From IMG/VR virus record IMGVR_UViG_3300034198_011312, positions 1-21,819 of that record: a stretch of DNA of 21,819 bases; one strand, 5' to 3'. Of the stretch, positions 6,507 through 14,955 are shown piece by piece (within the stretch, counting starts at the first letter, position 1; every line of letters starts with the position of its first letter). Both the position numbers and the translations under genes were made by a program. Under the pieces are notes generated by a model. That model saw only the letters and a program-made list of their open reading frames with translations, was not told the DNA's origin and searched no databases. Origin of the DNA: a virus.

Positions 6507-7099
6507 TGGAACTTATGAATGGCTCTCAGTTTGCTAAGGACTATGTAAACGAATATCTTAAAAATGATTTTCCAATTCGTTTAATTAATTACCGTAACGG
6601 TTGGCAAGTTGATGACTTGAACTTACCTACTCCTGTTTCTTTCTTTACATATGAACCCTTGGCTATGGATGCTTGGCCAACAATTATTACGGTTGTTATG
6701 TCAACAAATAAACTAGAAAGAATTGGGCATGCTGGTGGCGACCCTTTGTATCGGGTTAATTATTCTATGCGGACATACGTTTGGGTCAGGGATGAACACT
6801 CAGAGCCAACGACACGCATGCGAGACCGTCTTACAACCGTCTTGCGCTCTTCTTTGATGGATTACCCATGTTTGAAGGCTTATGACGATAGAAAGTCTTT
6901 TCGCATTGAAATTGATGAATCAAGCATCCAAGAACAGTTTTCTGATTTGACACTGCTTAAAGGTGACAGGGTTTTGGCTGGAGCCTACATATCTTACGAC
7001 CTTGCAATAGATGAAGTAGTTACTAGAATGCCAATCGCACCATCGGCAGATGAAATAAATACCACGGTTAGTATCTATTCGCTGACCTCTGAGCAATAG
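6506..7099 (+). CDS. Probable tail terminator protein
   Basis: The 197-residue protein lies where tail terminators are normally encoded, after the completion protein and before the sheath. It has an alpha/beta pattern with the typical central beta hairpin of that fold: a strand at VNYSMRTYVWVRDEH, then a helix through the RMRDRLTTVLRSS region, then paired strands at FRIEIDESSI and AGAYISYDLAIDE. Tail terminators cap the growing tube and sheath and fix tail length. The gene has a GGGG-type ribosome site inside the upstream gene. No single diagnostic residue motif exists for this family, so the call rests on context and fold pattern. Confidence 0.6.
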   Translation: MELMNGSQFAKDYVNEYLKNDFPIRLINYRNGWQVDDLNLPTPVSFFTYEPLAMDAWPTIITVVMSTNKLERIGHAGGDPLYRVNYSMRTYVWVRDEHSEPTTRMRDRLTTVLRSSLMDYPCLKAYDDRKSFRIEIDESSIQEQFSDLTLLKGDRVLAGAYISYDLAIDEVVTRMPIAPSADEINTTVSIYSLTSEQ

Positions 7100-7108
7100 T
7101 CAATGATG

Positions 7109-7114
7109 TACAAT
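7109..7114 (+). promoter_or_regulatory. Candidate -10 box (TACAAT) before the 7144 gene
   Basis: The hexamer TACAAT sits 30 bases before the ATG, just after the tail terminator stop. It is the same hexamer as at 4926-4931, and TCA follows two bases downstream in both places. No -35 was found. Weak evidence for a promoter. Confidence 0.25.
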
Positions 7115-7143
7115 CGTCACTAGGCAGTGATATTGGAGAAAAA

Positions 7144-7521
7144 ATGTCTCACACCCATGAACTTGTAAAATTTAAAAGCGACAGAGCGAAGCAACTCCTT
7201 AAGGATTCGTCTAATGTTGTTGTCATTAACGTTTCAGGAAGAACCTTAACTATCGGTTCCCCTGCTGTGTCTATCTATCCTGGCGAGTCAGCAGTTGGCT
7301 GTCAAGATAATCCTTCAATTATTAAAGGACTTGAATCAAGGTCTTTGAAGATTGACGCATCTGCCCCTCAAGTTGAGGAATTGGCAGCAAAACCAAAAAA
7401 ACAAAAAGAAGAGCCCAAAGTGGAAGAAACTTTTATGACAGTTGCAGAGCCTGAGGCCGAGTCTTCTGTACAATTAGTTTCGTCCGACGACGGCGAGTTG
7501 TCATCAAGCGACACACTGTAA
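7144..7521 (+). CDS. Hypothetical protein with acidic tail, 125 aa
   Basis: A strong GGAG site lies five bases before the ATG. Residues 1-75 look folded, with alternating beta strands (VVVINVSGRTLTIG, AVSIYPGESAVG). From about residue 80 to the end the sequence is disordered, first Lys-rich and then Glu/Asp/Ser-rich (SSDDGELSSSDTL at the C-terminus). It sits between the terminator and the sheath. A small phage structural accessory or an adaptor would fit, but I do not recognise it. The stop is 18 bases before the sheath ATG. Confidence 0.7.
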   Translation: MSHTHELVKFKSDRAKQLLKDSSNVVVINVSGRTLTIGSPAVSIYPGESAVGCQDNPSIIKGLESRSLKIDASAPQVEELAAKPKKQKEEPKVEETFMTVAEPEAESSVQLVSSDDGELSSSDTL

Positions 7522-7539
7522 GACACTAAGAGAGGTCCT

Positions 7540-9003
7540 ATGCCCGGCGTTTCAATATCGACATCAGTAAGAACTGGCCCAACAAGCAATACCGTACGTT
7601 CGTCCTCACAGGCGTTCATTATCGGTCTTGCGGAGCGCGGTCCTTCCGACGCAGCAGTTCTAATTTCAAGCCTTGCAGAGTTTGAACAGCAGTTTGGTGG
7701 CTACGTTTCGTACGCCTACCTTCAACCAACAGTTCAGACCTTCTTTGAAGAGGGTGGCACTCAGGCTTACATCGTTCGCGTTGTAGGTCCAAATGCAACT
7801 ACAGGCGAGGCGCTCCTTAACGAAGGTGGCGTTGGCGGCGACGACGTAATTCGTCTTGATGCTGTTGGCGCTGGTGCTTGGAGTGCAAACCTTGAGGCGG
7901 TGACTTCAGTATCTGGCGCAGGTCGTATTGTTAAGTTGAAGTACAACGGAGAGCAAATTTTTTCTACTGGTGTCAAGTTGACGGCCGCTGCTCTTGTTAG
8001 CGCAATCAACAACAGTTCAATTGCGTCAAGTTACGTAACTGCAACTCTCCTTCTTGAGACTCTTCCAGAGGCAACTACCGTTACATTTAGCACTGGCGAT
8101 GACGATAGAACCGACAACACTGTTGATTCATCATTCACCGCCTATGTTGATGCTCTTGAACTCTTCCTTGATGCTTACGGAGATGGTGCAGTTCTTTGCC
8201 CAGAAACCCATGCAATCAATGCAGAATTGGTTCTTCACGCAAACGAGTACTCTCGTGTTGCTCTTCTTCATGGAGCAGATGATGTTTCAGTAGAAGACCT
8301 CACAAGTGCAGTGCAAGACATTGCTGCTGAACTCAACGCAGAACACGCAGCAATGTATTACCCTTGGGTTTATATCCCAAGCAATGTCCCAGGCGTGAAT
8401 AGACTTATTCCTCCAACCGGATATGCAGCAGGAAAGCGTGCACTTGCACACAACCAGACTGGCCCTCATCAGCCAGCCGCTGGTCTCATTTCTTCATCAA
8501 AGTTTGTAAACGGTGTTTACGCAAGCATCAACCGTACTCTCGGTGACACGCTTGACGCAGCATCAATCAACGCGATTAGAGTTATTGCAAATACTGTCCG
8601 CATCTACGGTGCGCGTTCATGTTCTGCAGATACTGACAACTTCCGCTTCATTACGGCACAAGATACCGTTAACACGGTTGTCACACAGGCTAACGTAACT
8701 CTTGAAGACCTCGTCTTCTCGGTTATCGACGCTCGCGGCGGTTTGTTCTCCTCAATCACCGGACGAATGATTTCAATTTGCGAAAACTTGAAGTCAATCG
8801 GCGCTCTTTATGAGGGATACAACGCTGTTGGAAAATTAGTTGACCCTGGATACACCGTCAAGTGCGATGCATCAATCAACTCAATTGCCTCATTGTCCGA
8901 AGGCCGTATCAACGTCCAAGTCGGCGTACGCGTATCAAGCATTGGTGACACAATTGACGTGACAATTGTGAAGTCAAACCTATCAACAACAGTCACACTC
9001 TAA
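7540..9003 (+). CDS. Contractile tail sheath protein
   Basis: The 487-residue protein opens with the standard sheath N-terminus: PGVSISTSVRTGP, then FIIGLAERGPSDA, a segment ending FEQQFGGY, and GGTQAYIVRVVG at about residues 75-85. Its C-terminus (ASINSIASLSEGRINVQVGV and the final beta strands) matches the conserved sheath fold that interlocks neighbouring subunits around the tube. The central stretch at about residues 95-250 is variable, as expected. The length is normal. AGAGG precedes the ATG by four bases. Codons ending in C appear more common than in the surrounding baseplate genes, which fits high expression of this abundant protein. Contraction of this sheath drives the tube through the host envelope. 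Confidence 0.95.
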   Translation: MPGVSISTSVRTGPTSNTVRSSSQAFIIGLAERGPSDAAVLISSLAEFEQQFGGYVSYAYLQPTVQTFFEEGGTQAYIVRVVGPNATTGEALLNEGGVGGDDVIRLDAVGAGAWSANLEAVTSVSGAGRIVKLKYNGEQIFSTGVKLTAAALVSAINNSSIASSYVTATLLLETLPEATTVTFSTGDDDRTDNTVDSSFTAYVDALELFLDAYGDGAVLCPETHAINAELVLHANEYSRVALLHGADDVSVEDLTSAVQDIAAELNAEHAAMYYPWVYIPSNVPGVNRLIPPTGYAAGKRALAHNQTGPHQPAAGLISSSKFVNGVYASINRTLGDTLDAASINAIRVIANTVRIYGARSCSADTDNFRFITAQDTVNTVVTQANVTLEDLVFSVIDARGGLFSSITGRMISICENLKSIGALYEGYNAVGKLVDPGYTVKCDASINSIASLSEGRINVQVGVRVSSIGDTIDVTIVKSNLSTTVTL

Positions 9004-9016
9004 CTAGGAGTCAATC

Positions 9017-9469
9017 ATGAAACTTTCACAGAGGCAAATTCTTGCGGAAATTGTTCCAGTAAATAGCAATCACCCAAAGTGGACAAAATTTAAATTTGCT
9101 CAAGTATCTGGTGGAGAAATCACTGCTTCAGTTGAGAAGATTTACGAAGGTGGCTCAACGTTCCCTACAGTACTTTGTGCTCCTGCTGAAATTGGCGACA
9201 TCACATTGACTGCTCATTATGACAGCGACACGACAGATACCGACACAACCCTTGGTATTGCAAAGAAGATTTCTGATTTGCGCAAACTTGTTGGTCGTGC
9301 TTACTATAACGTGAACATCACCATGTATAACTGCGACATTGCTGAACTCGGCACTGACCGTACTTACACAAACTGCCTTCTTGTTGGAATCACAGAGCCA
9401 GACGGTGACTCATCATCAGGTGCTCCTGCAACTTTTGCCCTTACATTCGCAGTACAGAGCGTCGCTTAA
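9017..9469 (+). CDS. Tail tube protein
   Basis: The 150-residue protein follows the sheath by 13 bases with an AGGAG site six bases from its ATG. Size, position and its beta-rich pattern (WTKFKFAQVSGGEITASVEK and FALTFAVQSV at the ends) fit the gp19-like tube subunit, which stacks as hexamers inside the sheath. The second half carries the expected helix (IAKKISDLRKLVG) and a beta hairpin. No signal peptide or membrane segment. This is a standard sheath-tube pair, so the call is secure even without a unique motif. Confidence 0.88.
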   Translation: MKLSQRQILAEIVPVNSNHPKWTKFKFAQVSGGEITASVEKIYEGGSTFPTVLCAPAEIGDITLTAHYDSDTTDTDTTLGIAKKISDLRKLVGRAYYNVNITMYNCDIAELGTDRTYTNCLLVGITEPDGDSSSGAPATFALTFAVQSVA

Positions 9470-9490
9470 TACAATAACGTTTTACACGAT

Positions 9491-9527
9491 TATTGCGCAC
9501 ATGGTTAAAACCTGTGCTATTGTGCAC
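9491..9527 (+). promoter_or_regulatory. Direct repeat plus dyad and possible -10 box before the chaperone gene
   Basis: TATTGCGCAC at 9491-9500 recurs as TATTGTGCAC at 9518-9527 (nine of ten bases). Between and overlapping them, GCACA at 9497-9501 pairs with TGTGC at 9513-9517, and GGTT with AACC inside, making a hairpin or operator-like dyad. TATTGT at 9518-9523 is six bases from the ATG at 9530 and could be a -10 giving a leaderless transcript. A TTGCGC at 9493-9498 is a possible -35 but its 19-base spacing is long. Confidence 0.35.
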
Positions 9528-9529
9528 CC

Positions 9530-10060
9530 ATGACTGAAAACTCACTTTACTCAGAAGAGCCAGCAAAGCCAGCAAAGGCTGAGAAGGCTCCATCTGCCAC
9601 ACATGAACAGACAATCCTTTCTAAACTGAAGGAAACTATTCAAAAGAAAGTTGAACGCCCGATTGTTCAACTGGAAGTTCCCGAGCGTCCTGGTGTTACT
9701 TTGCGCATTAGCCCAAATATCTCACAGAATCAGTTAAAGAACTGGCGCAAGCAGTGTGGCGAAGACAGTAAGAATGGCCTTGATGGCACTAAGTTTTCCT
9801 GCTTTGTAATTGGACACACAACAGTTGGTGTTTGTTTTGACGGAGAAGAAGTGCAAGATGACGCCGGCTACCCACTTAACTTTGCTTCTGCTGACATCCT
9901 CTCAATGACGGATACGTCTAGACCAATTCCAGACGCAGTTCGTGTGTTCTTTGGCGTTGACCCTCACCTTGAATCTGCTGCACTTGCAATCCTTGATGCT
10001 GCTGGATACTCGGATTCGGTCGCAACAGTGGACCCTACGATGGAGTCTTCGACGAACTAG
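9530..10060 (+). CDS. Tail assembly chaperone, first product (lambda gpG analogue)
   Basis: A 176-residue protein lying between tube and tape measure, exactly where tail assembly chaperones sit. The first 35 residues are Ala/Lys/Glu-rich and probably disordered; residues 40-150 look like a compact alpha/beta domain. Such proteins bind the tape measure and help start tube polymerisation. Downstream is a short reading frame in the -1 register that continues open past the stop of this one, as in the G/GT arrangement. No Shine-Dalgarno sequence precedes the ATG, which suggests leaderless or weak initiation from the adjacent candidate promoter. Confidence 0.75.
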   Translation: MTENSLYSEEPAKPAKAEKAPSATHEQTILSKLKETIQKKVERPIVQLEVPERPGVTLRISPNISQNQLKNWRKQCGEDSKNGLDGTKFSCFVIGHTTVGVCFDGEEVQDDAGYPLNFASADILSMTDTSRPIPDAVRVFFGVDPHLESAALAILDAAGYSDSVATVDPTMESSTN

Positions 10061-10227
10061 TTGACAACCCCTTAATCGTGTCCGCTGCACGGTTAGGTGA
10101 GTTGTTTGGGACAGACCCAATAAGTCTCCTAGACTCCGACGATAATGAATGGTTGATACGCCTTGCATGTGCTAAAGTTATTCAGCAAGACCGTGAGGAC
10201 CAAGAGAAAAAGGCATCTAAGTCTTAG
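9997..10227 (+). CDS. Tail assembly chaperone, second frame (T-like extension, probable -1 frameshift product)
   Basis: In the -1 register relative to the 9530 gene a frame is open from the stop at 9994-9996 to the stop at 10225-10227, and it has no ATG. Its later part reads LGELFGTDPISLLDSDDNEW followed by LIRLACAKVIQQDRED, the pattern of the second tail chaperone of actinophages. It must therefore be reached by a shift inside 9997-10060, or by internal initiation such as the GTG at 10078, which has no ribosome site. No XXXYYYZ slippery heptamer is present in the overlap. The listed start marks the frame boundary, not the true start. Confidence 0.6.
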   Translation, partial: CCWILGFGRNSGPYDGVFDELVDNPLIVSAARLGELFGTDPISLLDSDDNEWLIRLACAKVIQQDREDQEKKASKS

Positions 10228-10257
10228 GGCCTCTATCTAGTAGTAAGCCGGACCTTC

Positions 10258-13200
10258 ATGTCTCAAAACGCATCAGCAGACATTAGAATTAATGTTGACT
10301 ATGATGGTCGTGGGTTAAGAAGCGCGTCAAGAGATATTGACAGACTTACTCGCAAAAACAACGCCTTAGGTTCTTCGGGCAAGAAAAACGAAAACATGCT
10401 TAACACCACTATGAATAAGTGGAAAAAGCATTTTGACCAGTTTGACAAGATGACTGCAATGGCTGGGAAGATGGGTCTTAAAGCCTTCTCTTTGGCCCTC
10501 AAGGGTGCAGCGCTTGAAATAGTAGCCCTCGGTGCTGCTCTTGTTGGCATCCACGCCGCATTTGCTGCCGGTCAGTGGCTCATGAAGGCATACAGGGCCA
10601 CTCTAGGGCCTATTGCCGCAGGTATGACAGCAATCGTTGCCGCAGCCAGCGTTGCTGCAGCCGCCATCCGTGAAAACCAAGCGGCTATGTGGGCATACAA
10701 AACTACATCAAAGGGTGAGTTTGGCTCAAGCATGAACCAGACACGCCAAGTAATGCGTGCTCTCCATACAGACACCTATCTTGCTACTGCCGGTGTAGAA
10801 AACCTTAACAAAGCATTTGGAACAGTTTCAAAGTCCTCTACATGGACAATGAACAGTCAGAACATGCTCAAAGGTTTGATGGACTTTGCTTCTGCTGGAC
10901 AGCCAATTGAGCAGGGTATTCAAAAAGCGGCAGACCTAATTGCAATTATTCAGGATACAAAAAAAGGATTTGGTCAAGCCAAAACTGCTGCACAGCAGTT
11001 GTTCCCGGACAAAGCAAAAGTTGACGAAGCGTTTAAGAAATTAAAAATTAATAACAAGAAATCTCTTGAATCAGCAATTACTTCTGGTGAACTCGCTAAG
11101 GCGGCTGGTCTTGAAGGTCAATTTGAAGCGGTATCTGGAACATTAATTAATAAACTCAAGGGCTACATGACGGTCCTTAAGAATGAGTTTGCCGACATAG
11201 GTCAACCGATGCTCGCACCAGTAAAAGATGCAGCCGAAAAGATTTTTAGAATCATCCAAAGAGGAATTGTAAGAATATCTGGAGCCACTCAGAACTTTGG
11301 CATGGGTGGAATGCTTGATACTTTGGTAAACATTGTAGACAAGTTAACTACGAAGGCAACCGACTTTATTAATAACAATGTTAAAGGTTCGGTTGGAACT
11401 TTTGAAAAAATTGGTAATTGGTTTTCAAGATTTAAAGACGGTTGGAATTCAATTGTTGAAAAACTAAGACCAATGATAGACGGCGCAAGAGTCATTGAAA
11501 AAATGTTTGGCCGAGTCTGGGAGCATGTAAAAAATGCTTTCTCTGGAAAACTTGGTGAATTTAGCGATTGGCTTGTTGCTAACGAAAGCACCATGATGGA
11601 GTTTGGCGATAACGTTGGTGAATTAATTTCAAACATTATTAAAATGCAAGGCGAAGTTAAGAAAATAGTCATGGCTATTATGCCGTTTGTAAGCAGTGTT
11701 GTTGAGGGTATATCTTCAATGGTCAGCGGCATAACTAGTTTCTTAAAAATACTTAACGGTGGAAGCGGGCAGTTTAAAGCACTTGCGTTAATTATGGGTT
11801 ACAAGATGACTATGGGCAGAATGGCTGGTACTAAGGGCGGGATGATTGCCCAAACAACACCAATGAGCGCGTTTGGTTCGCAACAATATGCAAACCAAAT
11901 GAGAAACGGCATTACAGGCGGAGGCCCTGGTGGTATCGGTGGAGTTGCCGCATCAAATACGTCGGTAATGAATGTAACGGCAAGCGTTGTAAATATTAAT
12001 GGTGGCGGCGGCGGTGCTGGAGGAACACCCGTAGCGGGTGGTGGCGCTCTTGGTACTACTGGAGCACTGTTTGCTCCTCCGGGAAGACCTGGTGGCGCTG
12101 GTGGTCCTGGTGGTCCTGGTGGTCCTGCCGCACCTCGTACACTTGGTGGGTTTCCTGTTTCTCCAACAATGGTGGTATCGCACGCAGACCCATATGCAAT
12201 GAACAATGCTGGAGTTAACCAAAGAAGCATGCGAAGCATGTGGGGACCGAACATCACGCCACAGTCAATGATGACTTCATCACCGCTATTTGACGACAAT
12301 GGAAATAGAAGAAGAGCCGAATGGTATAGAGGCGATAGAGACTATGGAACAAAGATTCGTAGGGAAGACGGAAAGTTTGGCAAAGTAGGAAAACTTGCCA
12401 ACAAGTACGGTCAGTCCTATTATGACAACTTTGTCGCACAAGGCATGTCTGAGGAAGAAAGACTTGACCAAAGATACGCACAAGGCCACAAAAAAGAAGG
12501 TCAATTAACACGAAAAGCAAAACTTGCCCGCATTAAGAGTTTTACTCGTTACCAAAGAACAGAAAGCCGTGCTGGAAAAGCGTTCGGCAAATTTGAGGGT
12601 TCAATGGGCGCAAAAATGGGTGCTGGAATGGGTATGGGATTTCTTGCCTCTAAAGGTATAGGCGATAAAGGTTCAATGGCGCTTGGTTCTTCCTTGGCGA
12701 TGATGAGTCCGACCCTTGGTCTTGCTGTTGGTTTTGGTGGAACTGCTCTTAAAGCAAAAACTGCTGGTGGCGGTGCGCTTGCTGGTGGAATTGGCGGAGC
12801 GGCTCTTGGTGCAAAACTTGGTGGGTTTACACCGCTTGGACCTATCGGCGGTGCTGTTGTGGGTGCCTTGCTTGGAACCGTAACAGGTGCCGTTATGGGT
12901 CAAATCAATAAGCACAAAGCAATGGCAAAGGCTGCCGGTCAGGCTGCAAAGTCGGCTGTTAGTTCAATGTTTAACGACGTACTAGGAGATACATTTAGGG
13001 CAGTTCAGCGCGAAGCGGGCACAAAGGGAAGAAGTTCCACAAGAGATATTGGAAAAATTTTTACTGAGCGAGCAAATAAAGCAAAAGAAATTATTGGGAA
13101 TACTCCAGCAGAAAGAAACGTGTTCGGACCAGACGCTTTTCTCGGTGGTCGTGACAATGGCGGGCAACTTGGTCTAAACATTGAACATATGACCGGTAAA

Positions 13201-14955
13201 AAAATGCCAAAAGTTGTTGGCAGATTAGTTGGAAGCATAACTACCCCTATTGACGCAATCAGTAACGTTCTAGCCGGAACAGTAAAATTTTTTGGTGGTA
13301 AACGTCTTGTTAATAACAAATTCCTCAACCCTCTTGGTTACGGTACAGACAATAGAAAAGATGCCGATAGGCAGAGGCAAGAAGCCACAGTGACAAAGTT
13401 GTTTAGGAGACAGTCCGAGACTGGTTTCAAGATGACAAACAAGGAATATGAAGATGCCTTAAAAAAGCCAGGCAAATTTCTTGATACTTTTACAAAAGAA
13501 ATGGCAAACCGCGAAAAAGCCAATGGTCCAATCATGAAAGAGTACAACTCTCGACTTGATGACCTTGGAAAAATTACAGGCAAGACAGACACTGAAATTG
13601 TTGACCTTGCAAAAAGTATGGGCGTAAACCTCTACGACTCAACAATGTCATTTACTGAAGTTCTTGAAAAACTTGGCTTAGCGATGACAAGAACGGCAGA
13701 AGAAATGAATACTGCCTATATAAATGTTATTACAAAAAGCACAGATTATTTCCAAAAAAATATTGATGCGGCTAAAGCGCCAAAAATTTTAAATGAAGAA
13801 TTTCGTAAGTACAGAGACATGGCGGATGCATCAAGTGGTGGCGTACTTGATACGGAAAGCAAAAATGAATTCATGAAAAGCATCATGGAGAAAAACCTTG
13901 CATATTTTGGTGGTGATACTACAAAAGCATTTGCTCAAACAATGCAAACATTCAAAACCGACGGTACTCTTTACGCCAAAGGTGGAGCGTTTTATGGCGC
14001 TAAAGACCAGGGGATGGATGTCCTGTTCAATGACTACATAAAGAATTCTGGCGTTATGTCTGGTCTTGCAGGAGAATCAAGCAGTCAATTGAACGCTATT
14101 CTTAATGATTCGGGAATAAGTGTAACTGCAAAAGACCTAGAAGCAGCAATGGCGGGGATGGACGACGCTCAAATGCAAAAATTCCTTGAAGCCTCCATAA
14201 ATGGTTTCCAACTTCCTGAAGGAAGACAGGGAATGGACCTCAAGGACAAGTATGGCGCTACCGCTATTCTTGAATATCTTGGCATTGGAGGTATGAAAAC
14301 AGAAAAATTTGATAAAGCCGCAAGAGACAAGGCAGCGACTGACCTTACTACTGCTTCAAAAGATATTGCTAGCGCTACGACTACATTGATTGATGAACTT
14401 GGAACTTTCTTTAAGGACAACCAGGGGCAACCAACATGGATGACAACCCCTCCTGATTGGTGGAACAAGAACGACACAATGACTCCTCGTGGTTCCACAA
14501 TCGGTGATACGACATCTAGTCGTCTTTCTCAAACAATGGGTCGCCATGCGGCTATGGATGGAATGCTTACAGGTTCAAGAACCATTACATCTTCTTACAG
14601 AAACTACGGTCTTGGCTCAATTAACTCTGACCATGTGACTGGAAGAGCGTATGACTTGGTAGGGCAGAATCTCGGTCAATACTCCTCCCTTGTAAGCGCT
14701 GGCGGTGGATTTGCTGAGTTCCACGGAGTTGGTGGAGACCGTCATCTTCATGTTGTTCCAGGTCCTGGAATTGGCGACACAATGACGCCTGTTTCAAATG
14801 CTAAATCGATGGCAATGCCAACTCTTACAACTTCGGGTGGCGGCAATAGTTATACAATCCATGTAAACGGTGGAAAAGATTCTGCCGAACAAATTGCGCA
14901 AGCAGTTATGCAAAGAATTCGCTCCGAAGAGCGCTCAAATAGGGAACGTAGTTAA
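10258..14955 (+). CDS. Tape measure protein with embedded M15-type peptidase motifs
   Basis: The 1565-residue protein has the standard build: a charged N-terminus, long hydrophobic helical stretches at about residues 72-140, long helical coiled-coil regions, a Pro/Gly-rich linker at about 581-631 and an Ala/Gly-rich hydrophobic region at about 782-883. It sets tail length by spanning the tube. Between about residues 1436 and 1505 is a compact domain with SDHVTGRAYD (H1459, D1466), EFHG (E1487) and HLH (H1496, H1498), the zinc-ligand and catalytic pattern of M15 D,D-peptidases, implying cell-wall cutting during injection. The C-terminus ends in Arg-rich helix. The start lacks a strong ribosome site; the stop overlaps the next ATG as TAATG. 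Confidence 0.92.
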   Translation: MSQNASADIRINVDYDGRGLRSASRDIDRLTRKNNALGSSGKKNENMLNTTMNKWKKHFDQFDKMTAMAGKMGLKAFSLALKGAALEIVALGAALVGIHAAFAAGQWLMKAYRATLGPIAAGMTAIVAAASVAAAAIRENQAAMWAYKTTSKGEFGSSMNQTRQVMRALHTDTYLATAGVENLNKAFGTVSKSSTWTMNSQNMLKGLMDFASAGQPIEQGIQKAADLIAIIQDTKKGFGQAKTAAQQLFPDKAKVDEAFKKLKINNKKSLESAITSGELAKAAGLEGQFEAVSGTLINKLKGYMTVLKNEFADIGQPMLAPVKDAAEKIFRIIQRGIVRISGATQNFGMGGMLDTLVNIVDKLTTKATDFINNNVKGSVGTFEKIGNWFSRFKDGWNSIVEKLRPMIDGARVIEKMFGRVWEHVKNAFSGKLGEFSDWLVANESTMMEFGDNVGELISNIIKMQGEVKKIVMAIMPFVSSVVEGISSMVSGITSFLKILNGGSGQFKALALIMGYKMTMGRMAGTKGGMIAQTTPMSAFGSQQYANQMRNGITGGGPGGIGGVAASNTSVMNVTASVVNINGGGGGAGGTPVAGGGALGTTGALFAPPGRPGGAGGPGGPGGPAAPRTLGGFPVSPTMVVSHADPYAMNNAGVNQRSMRSMWGPNITPQSMMTSSPLFDDNGNRRRAEWYRGDRDYGTKIRREDGKFGKVGKLANKYGQSYYDNFVAQGMSEEERLDQRYAQGHKKEGQLTRKAKLARIKSFTRYQRTESRAGKAFGKFEGSMGAKMGAGMGMGFLASKGIGDKGSMALGSSLAMMSPTLGLAVGFGGTALKAKTAGGGALAGGIGGAALGAKLGGFTPLGPIGGAVVGALLGTVTGAVMGQINKHKAMAKAAGQAAKSAVSSMFNDVLGDTFRAVQREAGTKGRSSTRDIGKIFTERANKAKEIIGNTPAERNVFGPDAFLGGRDNGGQLGLNIEHMTGKKMPKVVGRLVGSITTPIDAISNVLAGTVKFFGGKRLVNNKFLNPLGYGTDNRKDADRQRQEATVTKLFRRQSETGFKMTNKEYEDALKKPGKFLDTFTKEMANREKANGPIMKEYNSRLDDLGKITGKTDTEIVDLAKSMGVNLYDSTMSFTEVLEKLGLAMTRTAEEMNTAYINVITKSTDYFQKNIDAAKAPKILNEEFRKYRDMADASSGGVLDTESKNEFMKSIMEKNLAYFGGDTTKAFAQTMQTFKTDGTLYAKGGAFYGAKDQGMDVLFNDYIKNSGVMSGLAGESSSQLNAILNDSGISVTAKDLEAAMAGMDDAQMQKFLEASINGFQLPEGRQGMDLKDKYGATAILEYLGIGGMKTEKFDKAARDKAATDLTTASKDIASATTTLIDELGTFFKDNQGQPTWMTTPPDWWNKNDTMTPRGSTIGDTTSSRLSQTMGRHAAMDGMLTGSRTITSSYRNYGLGSINSDHVTGRAYDLVGQNLGQYSSLVSAGGGFAEFHGVGGDRHLHVVPGPGIGDTMTPVSNAKSMAMPTLTTSGGGNSYTIHVNGGKDSAEQIAQAVMQRIRSEERSNRERS

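Noticed and set aside
4926-9475. TACAAT hexamers at 4926, 7109 and 9470 as a shared late-promoter motif
   Set aside because: The hexamer also occurs inside several coding regions, and flanks of the third site do not match, so a shared motif is not shown. Two are listed only as weak candidates.
11799-12299. Leftward 166-codon ORF rich in Pro and Ala
   Set aside because: It mirrors the Gly-rich linker of the tape measure and has no ribosome site or neighbours on that strand.
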